A stretch of DNA of 64,000 nt from Paraglaciecola sp. 20A4. GTDB lineage: Bacteria; Pseudomonadota; Gammaproteobacteria; Enterobacterales; Alteromonadaceae. This document shows, piece by piece, positions 56,911 through 64,000 of the stretch (within the stretch, counting starts at the first letter, position 1; each line of letters begins with the position of its first letter). The notes under the pieces were generated by a model. That model was not told the DNA's origin. It did not search any database and saw only the letters and a program-made list of their open reading frames with translations. The DNA lies in the NCBI RefSeq assembly GCF_011378905.1, contig NZ_WTPY01000003.1, positions 186,001 to 250,000 of the forward strand. Direction: 5' to 3'. A program made the translations under genes and the position numbers.

Positions 56911-57559
56911 TATTTTATCGGCCTTTTTGATTGGTTTAGCAGGCAGCGTACATTGCTTTGGCATGTGCGGCGGCGTGGTCAGCGCATTTAGTTTTGCCGT
57001 GCCTAAAGGTGCCAAGCAGTGGCCTTACGTACTGACTTATAACATAGGACGCATTGCTAGTTATACCCTACTCGGCGCTGCTACCGGTTATTTCGGTAGT
57101 ATGCTGGAGCGAAATGATGCCCTTGGCCAAATACCTGTTTTACAAACTATCAGTGCATTATTTCTTATCGCTATGGCTTGTTATGTCGGCAATTGGTGGC
57201 ATGGATTGCACTATTTAGAGCGCGCAGGTAGTAAGTTATGGCGTCATTTGCGGCCTTTATCTAAATCATTATTACCGTTCAAAAACCCTCTATACGCACT
57301 GCCTTATGGCGTAATATGGGGTTGGTTACCCTGCGGCCTAGTTTATTCTACTTTGACTTGGAGTCTCGCCAGCGGCAGCGCGTCAAATGGCGCGTTCATC
57401 ATGTTGTTTTTCGGCTTAGGGACACTGCCTGCTTTGATCGTTATGGCCGCTGGAATTGAATCCCTTAAAAAGTTACTCGCCAATGCGAAAACACGTCAAA
57501 TTGTGGCTTTGTGCTTACTCGCCTTTGCTGGTCAAATGCTCTGGCGTGCTTACGCTTAA
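56897..57559 (+). CDS. SafE/TauE-type membrane protein of cbb3 cluster
   Basis: The 220-residue protein has six hydrophobic segments and the two paired motifs HCFGMCGGVV and WLPCGLVYS, seen in the DsbD-like SafE family that accompanies ccoS. Members are thought to take part in copper delivery to or assembly of cbb3 oxidase. It overlaps ccoS and ends the operon. Confidence 0.87.
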   Translation: MNSLSILSAFLIGLAGSVHCFGMCGGVVSAFSFAVPKGAKQWPYVLTYNIGRIASYTLLGAATGYFGSMLERNDALGQIPVLQTISALFLIAMACYVGNWWHGLHYLERAGSKLWRHLRPLSKSLLPFKNPLYALPYGVIWGWLPCGLVYSTLTWSLASGSASNGAFIMLFFGLGTLPALIVMAAGIESLKKLLANAKTRQIVALCLLAFAGQMLWRAYA

Positions 57560-57600
57560 TATAGTGAGGTAAGTTAATTAACCTCGCTTCACGAGTAGCG

Positions 57601-57630
57601 TTAATTTGATGTCTTTTAATTTGATGTCTT
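57601..57630. repeat. 15-bp perfect tandem duplication
   Basis: TTAATTTGATGTCTT is repeated twice without a gap. It lies in the gap between the cbb3 assembly operon and uspE, where relatives often carry fnr. Confidence 0.7.
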
Positions 57631-57745
57631 TTTCTTGTAACTGATTAAAATAACTTGCGTAAAATCAGTAAAATAGTAACTTGGATGGCAAAGTTAACAT
57701 TAGTTTCATACACTCAAAGCGTCACATCAGCGACGGAGAATAACG

Positions 57746-58678
57746 ATGAAATATCAAAAAATACTCGCAGTTATCGACCCTGAAGATGACCAGCAAAAAT
57801 CACTGTTGCGCGCCATCGAAATCGCGCAAATAACCCAGGGCAAGATAACGGCATTTTTACCTATTTATGACTTGTCTTATGAAATGACCACGATGTTATC
57901 TACTGACGAGCGTGAAAATATGCGTTTTGCAGTCATTGAAGATAAAACAGCCTGGTTAGCAGACTTAGTCGCCCCCATTGAGAAAGAATGCGGCCTTAAA
58001 ATTGATTTGAACGTTGAATGGCATAATCGCGCTTGGGAGAGCGTTATTTGCCGAGTGATTAAACATGGTTACGATCTTATCGTTAAAGGCACACAATTAA
58101 ACGATACCTTAAAAGCAGTAATTTTTACCCCAACTGATTGGCACATTATGCGTAAAAGCCCTGTGCCTGTTTTATTGGTTAAGGATCACGATTGGCCGGT
58201 AGCAGGTAAAGTGCTTGCAGCGGTGAGCCTTGGGGTTGAAGATGATGAACATACAGCCTTGAATGATTGCGTGACGCGCACCGCAAAAGGATTTGCAGAG
58301 TTGTTGTCATCAGAGGTGCATTTAGTTAATGCCTACCCAGGAACGCCGATTAATATTGCGATTGAAATACCTGAATTTGACCCACAGATATACAGTGATT
58401 CAGTCAAAGAGCATCACCATAGTGCAATGTTACGTCATGCCCACAAGCACAATATTCCAGCCACTTGTAGTCACATAGAAGAAGGATTACCAGAAGATGT
58501 TATTCCTGCTTTAGCAGAGAAAATTGACGCTGAATTAGTTGTTCTTGGTACCGTTGGACGACAGGGAATTTCAGGCGTATTAATTGGTAACACTGCCGAA
58601 CATGTTATCGACAAATTAAACTGTGATGTTTTGGCGATTAAACCTGATGGCTACGAGTCCCCAGTGGATTGTTCATAA
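57746..58678 (+). CDS. uspE: Universal stress protein UspE
   Basis: The 310-residue protein has two Usp domains. It begins MKYQKILAVIDPEDDQQKSL as E. coli UspE does. The second domain contains GTVGRQGISGVLIGNTAEHV, a complete ATP-binding signature. It lies downstream of the cbb3 cluster and two genes before ttcA, a conserved arrangement, but no fnr lies next to it. UspE is a cytosolic stress protein with roles in motility and stationary-phase survival. Confidence 0.92.
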   Translation: MKYQKILAVIDPEDDQQKSLLRAIEIAQITQGKITAFLPIYDLSYEMTTMLSTDERENMRFAVIEDKTAWLADLVAPIEKECGLKIDLNVEWHNRAWESVICRVIKHGYDLIVKGTQLNDTLKAVIFTPTDWHIMRKSPVPVLLVKDHDWPVAGKVLAAVSLGVEDDEHTALNDCVTRTAKGFAELLSSEVHLVNAYPGTPINIAIEIPEFDPQIYSDSVKEHHHSAMLRHAHKHNIPATCSHIEEGLPEDVIPALAEKIDAELVVLGTVGRQGISGVLIGNTAEHVIDKLNCDVLAIKPDGYESPVDCS

Positions 58679-58704
58679 ACACTTACCCGTTTATAAATAA
58701 CCAA

Positions 58705-58746
58705 AATTAACCTCAGGCGCTGATTTTATAGCGCTTAGGGTTAATT
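58705..58746. terminator. Bidirectional hairpin between uspE and ABC genes
   Basis: AATTAACCT pairs with AGGGTTAATT, with a second inner stem AGGCGCT/AGCGCTT. It lies between the convergent uspE and ABC permease genes. Confidence 0.65.
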
Positions 58747-58767
58747 ATAACTTAATACTAGCTATTA

Positions 58768-60045
58768 TCATTTGGCATTTAAACCATTGCTTAACGCACT
58801 TCGATAAGCACTTAGTGCTGGTACCAGAGCCAATAGCATCGCTAAACCAAGCGCTAATAATACATATTCTAACACCGCATCAGAATAGCCCAAAGGACTG
58901 ATCAATAACCCGTATTCGGTCTGCACGTAGTCTGCTAACAACCAGATAGATACATTTGTCATTACATAACCGATGACACACCCTGACAACGCAAGAAATA
59001 TTGCTTCACATTCAATCATCAGCACAATCAAAAACGTGTTTGCACCTAATGCGCGTAATACCGCTATTTCGCGCTGTCTTTCGTGAATAGACGCTAATAA
59101 CATAGTAAGCATGCCAAGCATCGCAGCCAATAAGATTAAACTTGAAACCAAACTCAAACTTGTCTCTACCCCCTTCATTAAGTTCCACAACTCAGCCAGT
59201 GCTACGCCGGGCAAAATAGCTGACATAGGCGCTTGTTGATCAGTATTGATTACACGCTGCACCTGTAAAGTCGATATTTTGCTCGTTAACCCTAAGTAAA
59301 TCGCGCTGACCTGAAGGTCACTCTCGATAGTGTCGTGCTGAGCATGGTCATCTTCATGAGTATCGTTGCCCGTGTGTTCGCTCGTATGCCGACTGATTGT
59401 GCTTGTTTGATGAACGCTGTGCATCCCATCAATTGATTTAATTGGCACAAAAACACTTTGATCGATCGGGGTACCAGTGGCGTGCAAAACCCCTACGGTG
59501 ATAAACGGATATTGTTTATGGTGGGTAAAACTTACTTTTGCACTGCCATGAGCTAGCACGACCTCTTGGCCAATTTGATATCCTAATGTTTGAGCCACGG
59601 TGGCGCCTAAAACTATATCTGTGGGCTGGGTAAAAGACTGTCCTAAAGCAAAGTCCAAGGCATTTTTATTTCCATAACGGAAGTACGTAAAGTAATCTTC
59701 TGTGGTTCCAACAACGGGAAATCCCTGATGGGAATCCCCCAGTGAAATGGGTATTGCCCACTTAACACTTTTAGCATTAGCTAATGTTACATACTCATTC
59801 CAACTAATATTGCTACTTGGGCTACCGACATGAAATACAGAATACAATAACAGGTTTAGTTGGCTTGTCCTGGCCCCTACGATAAGGTCGACTCCGGAAA
59901 CGGCGCGTTCGAAATTTTGCCGCACTTCGCCCCGCAAATGTTCGACACTGAATAGCACAAACATACTCACCGCGATGGAGATAACCGTTAATCCCGCCAT
60001 TAATTTACGCGCCATTACGCTGGCTAAGGTCAGTCTAACTAACAT
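58768..60045 (-). CDS. FtsX-like ABC transporter permease with His-rich loop
   Basis: The 425-residue protein has an N-terminal membrane segment, a periplasmic MacB-like domain (about residues 40-280) and three C-terminal membrane segments with the FtsX pattern (EIAVLRALGANTFLIVLMIE). In the periplasmic loop, about residues 215-250, is a His/Asp-rich piece with RHTSEHTGND and HEDDHAQHD, a candidate Zn or Cu site. The ATG at 60045 follows AGGGAGG closely and is preferred over 60063. It overlaps the ATPase gene by 11 bp. It should work with that ATPase in export or mechanotransmission. Confidence 0.87.
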   Translation of the reverse strand: MLVRLTLASVMARKLMAGLTVISIAVSMFVLFSVEHLRGEVRQNFERAVSGVDLIVGARTSQLNLLLYSVFHVGSPSSNISWNEYVTLANAKSVKWAIPISLGDSHQGFPVVGTTEDYFTYFRYGNKNALDFALGQSFTQPTDIVLGATVAQTLGYQIGQEVVLAHGSAKVSFTHHKQYPFITVGVLHATGTPIDQSVFVPIKSIDGMHSVHQTSTISRHTSEHTGNDTHEDDHAQHDTIESDLQVSAIYLGLTSKISTLQVQRVINTDQQAPMSAILPGVALAELWNLMKGVETSLSLVSSLILLAAMLGMLTMLLASIHERQREIAVLRALGANTFLIVLMIECEAIFLALSGCVIGYVMTNVSIWLLADYVQTEYGLLISPLGYSDAVLEYVLLALGLAMLLALVPALSAYRSALSNGLNAK

Positions 60046-60748
60046 CGGCCCCTCCCTGCTCAATGTAAGATGAATTCAACTTATGCATAGTGACTTCAGA
60101 AGTAAATGCTGATGCTAACGAACGGTCATGGCTGACGAATATTACCGTGGCGTGATGCGCACGACTTTGCGCAAGTAATAACGCGATAAACTTGTCTCTA
60201 TGCTCACTATCAAGGGCTGAAGTGGGCTCATCAGCGATGATAAGTGCAGGTTTAGATAACAACGCTCTAGCTACAGCGACTCGTTGTTGCTGACCAACAC
60301 TCAGTTCACCGGCTTGTCTTTTAAGCATATCCGCAGTTAATCCTAACGAAGCGGTTAAATTCTCAAAATCATTATCCACATCAGATGCTGGGTTGGTTCC
60401 GTTTGCTCGAGCCGTAAACCACTGGCCCAAATGTATGTTTTCTTCGGCACTTAAATAAGGTAATAAATTGAATTGTTGAAATATAACGCCCATTTCTCGC
60501 GCTCTAAAATTATCGCGTTGTCGAGCAGACAACTGGTTTAGCTCGCTATTGAGCACACATAACCGACCACTTTGCGATTCCAAAACACCACATAGCAAAT
60601 TTAATAATGTAGATTTTCCACTGCCTGATTGACCGTGCAAGAACACATGCTCGCCTCTTTCTACTTGCCAGCGAGGGATAGTTAATGTCGGTTTGTCTTG
60701 CTTAGGCCAAGTAAAAGTGAGATTTTCAATGTCAATAGCTAACGACAT
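60035..60748 (-). CDS. LolD/MacB-type ABC transporter ATP-binding protein
   Basis: The 237-residue ATPase has Walker A GQSGSGKSTLLNLL, Q-loop VIFQQFNLLPYL, signature LSVGQQQRVAVARAL, Walker B LIIADEPTSALDS and H-loop VSHDRSL. It is of the MacB/LolD type that pairs with FtsX-like permeases. The permease gene follows with an overlap of 11 bp. Confidence 0.93.
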   Translation of the reverse strand: MSLAIDIENLTFTWPKQDKPTLTIPRWQVERGEHVFLHGQSGSGKSTLLNLLCGVLESQSGRLCVLNSELNQLSARQRDNFRAREMGVIFQQFNLLPYLSAEENIHLGQWFTARANGTNPASDVDNDFENLTASLGLTADMLKRQAGELSVGQQQRVAVARALLSKPALIIADEPTSALDSEHRDKFIALLLAQSRAHHATVIFVSHDRSLASAFTSEVTMHKLNSSYIEQGGADVS

Positions 60749-60887
60749 AGTGTTCCTGTTAAATAAACTGAAAGCATAGGGTAATCATTTTTGTCTTATC
60801 AGCAAGCGAATGTGACTTAAATAAAAACGATAACTTCGCTATAATCCGCCAGTATTTTCTTTTCATTATCCACTAGTTGCCTTATTC

Positions 60888-61817
60888 ATGAATCACGTTG
60901 TTAATAATATATCTGCTGCCACACATAATACTGCGTCATCGCTCGCGCTGAATTTCAAAAAACTCACCACTAAACTACGTCGTAAAACTGGCCAAGCGAT
61001 TGCCGATTTCAATATGATTGAGGAAGGCGATAAAGTCATGGTGTGTTTATCAGGCGGTAAAGACAGTTATACCATGCTGGATATTTTGCTCCATATGCAA
61101 AAATCTGCACCGATTAATTTTTCGATTATAGCGGTCAATTTAGATCAAAAACAGCCCGGTTTTCCCGAACATATCCTGCCTAACTACCTTAATGATTTAG
61201 CTGTTGATTACGCTATTATCGAGGAAGATACCTACTCTATCGTGGTAGATAAGGTGCCCGAAGGCAAAACAACCTGTTCATTATGTTCCCGGCTTCGTCG
61301 CGGCATTCTGTATACCAACGCGGTTAAGTTAGGTGTCACAAAGATTGCACTTGGCCATCATAGAGACGATATGCTTGAAACATTGTTTTTAAATATGTTT
61401 CATAACGGCCGCTTAAAATCGATGCCGCCAAAGTTGACCAGCGATGATGGGCGAAATGTAGTCATACGTCCCCTTGCTTATTGCAGTGAGCAAGATATAG
61501 CGGATTATGCCCTACATAAAGGGTTTCCAATTATTCCGTGTAACCTATGCGGCTCACAAGAAAACCTACAACGTAAGCAAGTTAAGGCCATGTTAGCCCA
61601 ATGGAATACTCAGTTTCCAGGCCGTATCGAAACCATGTTTAAAGCGTTACAAAATGTAGTACCGTCACACTTAGCAGATCCGACAGCGTTTAACTTTGCC
61701 GATTTACATCAACAACAGCTTGGCGAAGGTGAAGGTGATTTGGCATTTGATCCTGTTGAAATAAAACCAGTACAAAGCTATGACACGCAAGCTGTGTCTG
61801 TTTTACGTATAGATTAG
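60888..61817 (+). CDS. ttcA: tRNA 2-thiocytidine synthetase TtcA
   Basis: The 309-residue protein has the PP-loop [10 protein letters not shown] and two CxxC motifs, CSLCSRL and PCNLCGS, that bind the [4Fe-4S] cluster needed for thiolation. TtcA makes 2-thiocytidine at position 32 of some tRNAs. A TATAAT at 60840-60845 fits a sigma70 -10 element. It is 9 bases before the patatin gene, probably co-transcribed. Confidence 0.94.
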   Translation: MNHVVNNISAATHNTASSLALNFKKLTTKLRRKTGQAIADFNMIEEGDKVMVCLSGGKDSYTMLDILLHMQKSAPINFSIIAVNLDQKQPGFPEHILPNYLNDLAVDYAIIEEDTYSIVVDKVPEGKTTCSLCSRLRRGILYTNAVKLGVTKIALGHHRDDMLETLFLNMFHNGRLKSMPPKLTSDDGRNVVIRPLAYCSEQDIADYALHKGFPIIPCNLCGSQENLQRKQVKAMLAQWNTQFPGRIETMFKALQNVVPSHLADPTAFNFADLHQQQLGEGEGDLAFDPVEIKPVQSYDTQAVSVLRID

Positions 61818-61826
61818 GAATACACT

Positions 61827-62798
61827 GTGAAAATAGGAATTGCCCTCGGTAGCGGCGCGGCTCGCGGATGGGCGCATATCGGCGTCATACAAGCCTTAGA
61901 AGAATTAGGGATTAAAATTGATGTTGTCGCTGGGTGCTCTATTGGAGCATACGTAGGCGCCGCCTACTCGTCTAACAAACTTGAACCACTTGAAGAATGG
62001 GTGCGCAGTTTAACTGAATGGCAAGTCTTTGCGTTAATGGGCGTCGGTTTGTATCGCGGAGGATTGGTCAGCGGTTTAAAGGTCTTTAAAGCGTTACAGG
62101 ATAATTTTAGTGAAGAAACCTTCGAAGAATTATGCAAACCCTTTGCTTGCGTGGCGACTGACCTTTATAGCGGCCGAGAAATTAACTTTCTAACGGGCTC
62201 TGTTGTTGATGCTGTTCGTGCCTCCTGTGCCATACCTGGCTTATTTCCACCTACAACCTTTAATGATCGTTGGTTAGTCGACGGCGGTGTGGTTAACCCC
62301 GTTCCCGTTAATTTGTGTCGTCATTTAGGGGCCGACATTGTTTTTGCCGTGAATTTGAGCGCTGACTTTCGTCCACAAACGATGGACAACAACGAAAAAG
62401 AACGAGAGCGAAACCAACAAAAGATCACCGATATGTTTACTAAAAGCCAAAACCACTTATCTAAATGGTTTAAAAGCGATAGTAAGGTCAAAGAAAGTGA
62501 CCCAGATAAACCGGACGATCAAGATGACGTAGAGTTAAACAGTGAAATAGCCAAACCTCGTGCGGCTAAAAACCATCCACCCAGCATGATTGGTGTTATG
62601 GCAGGCTCATTGGATATTTTACAGGCTCGGGTGACCCGCTCTCGTTTAGCAGGAAACCCACCGGACATTCTGATAGAACCACAATTGCGTGATTTCGGTA
62701 TGATGGAATTTTATCGTGCGGGTGAATTGATAGAAGAAGGCCGCAATAGCGTAAAGCGCATAGCTGACCAAATTCGTTATCAATTGCGCTTAGATTAG
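61827..62798 (+). CDS. RssA-like patatin phospholipase family protein
   Basis: The 323-residue protein has the patatin oxyanion loop GSGAARGWAHIGVI, the nucleophile GCSIGAY (GxSxG) and the catalytic Asp in DGGVVNP. It resembles E. coli RssA, with an extra charged region (about residues 190-250) rich in Lys, Glu and Asp. It likely hydrolyses lipids in or near the inner membrane; the true substrate is unknown. Confidence 0.9.
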   Translation: MKIGIALGSGAARGWAHIGVIQALEELGIKIDVVAGCSIGAYVGAAYSSNKLEPLEEWVRSLTEWQVFALMGVGLYRGGLVSGLKVFKALQDNFSEETFEELCKPFACVATDLYSGREINFLTGSVVDAVRASCAIPGLFPPTTFNDRWLVDGGVVNPVPVNLCRHLGADIVFAVNLSADFRPQTMDNNEKERERNQQKITDMFTKSQNHLSKWFKSDSKVKESDPDKPDDQDDVELNSEIAKPRAAKNHPPSMIGVMAGSLDILQARVTRSRLAGNPPDILIEPQLRDFGMMEFYRAGELIEEGRNSVKRIADQIRYQLRLD

Positions 62799-62848
62799 TT
62801 TTTATGGCTAAGTTTAAGCAGACAAAGCAACACATAAATTAATTCAAA

Positions 62849-62885
62849 AGGTCAGGTCAAATAATATAATTAATTAATCTGACCT
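62849..62885. repeat. Inverted repeat, AGGTCAG / CTGACCT
   Basis: AGGTCAG and CTGACCT, 23 bases apart, flank AT-rich sequence between two convergent genes. It may be a weak bidirectional terminator or part of a small repeat element. Confidence 0.4.
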
Positions 62886-62920
62886 AAACAATGATTTACA
62901 TAATCCGATTAAAAGTCTTG

Positions 62921-63589
62921 TTACTTAGTAGTTCTAGCGGTTATGCGTAACGGAATAGTAGGTAACGATAAGCTCTTTTTTTCATCCAACCAGCTTTTTT
63001 CAAGCACTAAACGCCCCTCACTAATATTCAATCCATTATTCAAGGGTTGAGTTAACTGCGAGTCAGCAAAATGAACAATCAAGCCGTCGACAGAGGGCAT
63101 TAAGAACGATAAAAAACTGCCCATATCAGCAAAGAATGTCTGATATTGCTGATATAGCACCTCTATGTCCTCAGCGCTGTATTGCATCTTTAACCATTGG
63201 GGAGTCGTTTCGAGTTGCACAGACATATCACATTGATTCACTGGTTCTTCTATAACCAGGGCAACCGTTGCATTAGCCATCTTTAATGCTTTTTCACTTG
63301 GAACCGTAAAACGTTGCTCAGAAGATACCGGTAAAGGGATATTGAGTTTTTGGGTATGAATATAGGCTGAACTTATATGGCATAAGTCGCCCGTTGTGAC
63401 ATGCTTGAAGCCAAAGGCAAACTGCAAGGCGTTATTGTCCTCATCTTGCAACTTACGGACATGGCTGTAAAAAGTGCTGTAATCAACGTTTAAAGAGGCT
63501 TGAGGAAATGTAGATAAAGCCTTCAGTTCTTCTTGTGCAACTGCAAAGCAGCTTGGAATAATACAAGCTGCGAGTAACCATTTTTTCAT
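62921..63589 (-). CDS. DUF2987-like periplasmic protein
   Basis: The 222-residue protein has a signal peptide (residues 1-19, PSCFAVAQ). The remainder has no membrane segment and resembles the DUF2987 proteins of Alteromonadales and Vibrionales (NVDYSTFYSHVRKL). Function is unknown. It overlaps the Bax-like gene by 4 bp (ATGA), so both are in one operon. Confidence 0.75.
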   Translation of the reverse strand: MKKWLLAACIIPSCFAVAQEELKALSTFPQASLNVDYSTFYSHVRKLQDEDNNALQFAFGFKHVTTGDLCHISSAYIHTQKLNIPLPVSSEQRFTVPSEKALKMANATVALVIEEPVNQCDMSVQLETTPQWLKMQYSAEDIEVLYQQYQTFFADMGSFLSFLMPSVDGLIVHFADSQLTQPLNNGLNISEGRLVLEKSWLDEKKSLSLPTIPLRITARTTK

Positions 63590-64000
63590 AAATCCATATG
63601 CTCTTTATTGACTCTCATCATGCTAAGTAATTCATCGATATAGTCTTGCCCACGTTCTGAATAGCTGTGCAAACCATGGACTAAAGCTTTAGCCGTAATT
63701 TGCTTATCTTGTGCTCGTAGGTTTGCTCTAATATCGCGCAATTCTTGATACGCATAATGTCGATTAAGGTTTCTTATATAGGTTTTAACTGCATGAGATA
63801 AGTCTTTAAACTTAGCCACTTCATGGACAGTACCTTCATTGCGGCGTTTGGGTACAAAACCACAGCCTTTTTTAAAGCACCATAATCCAAAAAAATTATA
63901 GCCTTTACGGGCAAATCGCGACGTACCCCATCCTGACTCATTCGCGGCTTGAATAAGAACTAATTCAGCTGGGATCATATCGACACGTTTAAGCAGTACG
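63586..64000 (-). CDS. Bax-like glucosaminidase-domain protein, C-terminal part
   Basis: The frame is open to the window edge at 64000, so the N-terminus is outside. The visible 138 residues contain LVLIQAANESGWGTSRFA with the catalytic Glu, and NFFGLWCFKKGCGFVP, both typical of the Bax/FlgJ-like glucosaminidase fold. An ATG at 63978 is internal, because VLLKRVD before it also fits the family. It should cut peptidoglycan glycan strands in the periplasm. Confidence 0.85.
   Translation of the reverse strand, partial: VLLKRVDMIPAELVLIQAANESGWGTSRFARKGYNFFGLWCFKKGCGFVPKRRNEGTVHEVAKFKDLSHAVKTYIRNLNRHYAYQELRDIRANLRAQDKQITAKALVHGLHSYSERGQDYIDELLSMMRVNKEHMDL

Noticed and set aside
60811-60840. TGTGACT before ttcA
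   Set aside because: After the 16-base spacer it reads CTTC, not CGTC. A normal TATAAT nearby explains the promoter better.

Overview
The window looks like chromosomal DNA of a marine gammaproteobacterium of the Alteromonadales (Alteromonas/Glaciecola/Paraglaciecola type). This is inferred from the moderate-to-low GC, the cbb3 oxidase cluster with UspE and TtcA nearby, an MSHA-type pilin, a large TonB-dependent receptor with secreted amidohydrolases, and a CbpA/CbpM pair. No rRNA, tRNA or CRISPR array was found.

Layout. 1-12.6 kb: the 5' end of a membrane sensor, a tandem universal stress protein, a MATE exporter with a divergent LysR regulator, an alcohol dehydrogenase fused to a GNAT acetyltransferase, a cytochrome c lipoprotein, cbpA-cbpM, a CDF metal transporter, a FixL/FixJ-like two-component pair, a degenerate receiver protein and a second Usp. 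13-15 kb is decayed: a lone prepilin gene without an ordinary start codon, a dead REP-type transposase and a dead cupin-like gene. 15-29.5 kb is a nutrient-scavenging locus: three secreted amidohydrolases (one split by an in-frame amber codon), a TonB-dependent receptor, an Nramp-related transporter without the usual metal motifs, a TetR regulator and two M20 peptidases, with IS91 and Usp gene debris in between. Three of its promoter regions share the half-sites ATGTGAAT-N4-ATTTACAT.

30-38 kb: a MerR-copA-cupredoxin copper operon with a textbook 19-bp-spacer promoter, a receiver-GGDEF protein, D-lactate dehydrogenase overlapping phosphofructokinase, a rhodanese and an FNR regulator with all four iron-sulfur cysteines. 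38.7-45 kb: glgC, a hybrid histidine kinase, outer-membrane phospholipase A and an OmpA protein. 45-48.5 kb: an ECF sigma factor with MscS, two small membrane proteins and a DUF21 protein. Four promoters here, including that of ompA, share TGTGACT-N16-CGTC and probably form the regulon of this sigma factor. 48.8-49.7 kb: two bacterioferritin subunits with complementary active sites. 50-59 kb: ccoNOQP, fixH-ccoI-ccoS-safE, then uspE. 58.7-64 kb: a LolD/FtsX-like ABC transporter with a His-rich loop, ttcA, a RssA-like patatin, a DUF2987 protein and the 3' part of a Bax-like glucosaminidase gene.

A common theme is adaptation to low oxygen. FNR, a FixL-like sensor with the heme-PAS histidine, cbb3 oxidase, Usp proteins, lactate dehydrogenase and ADH are present together. 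Three perfect FNR boxes (TTGAT-N4-ATCAA) and one near match precede ADH-GNAT/cytochrome c, the single-domain usp and ccoN.
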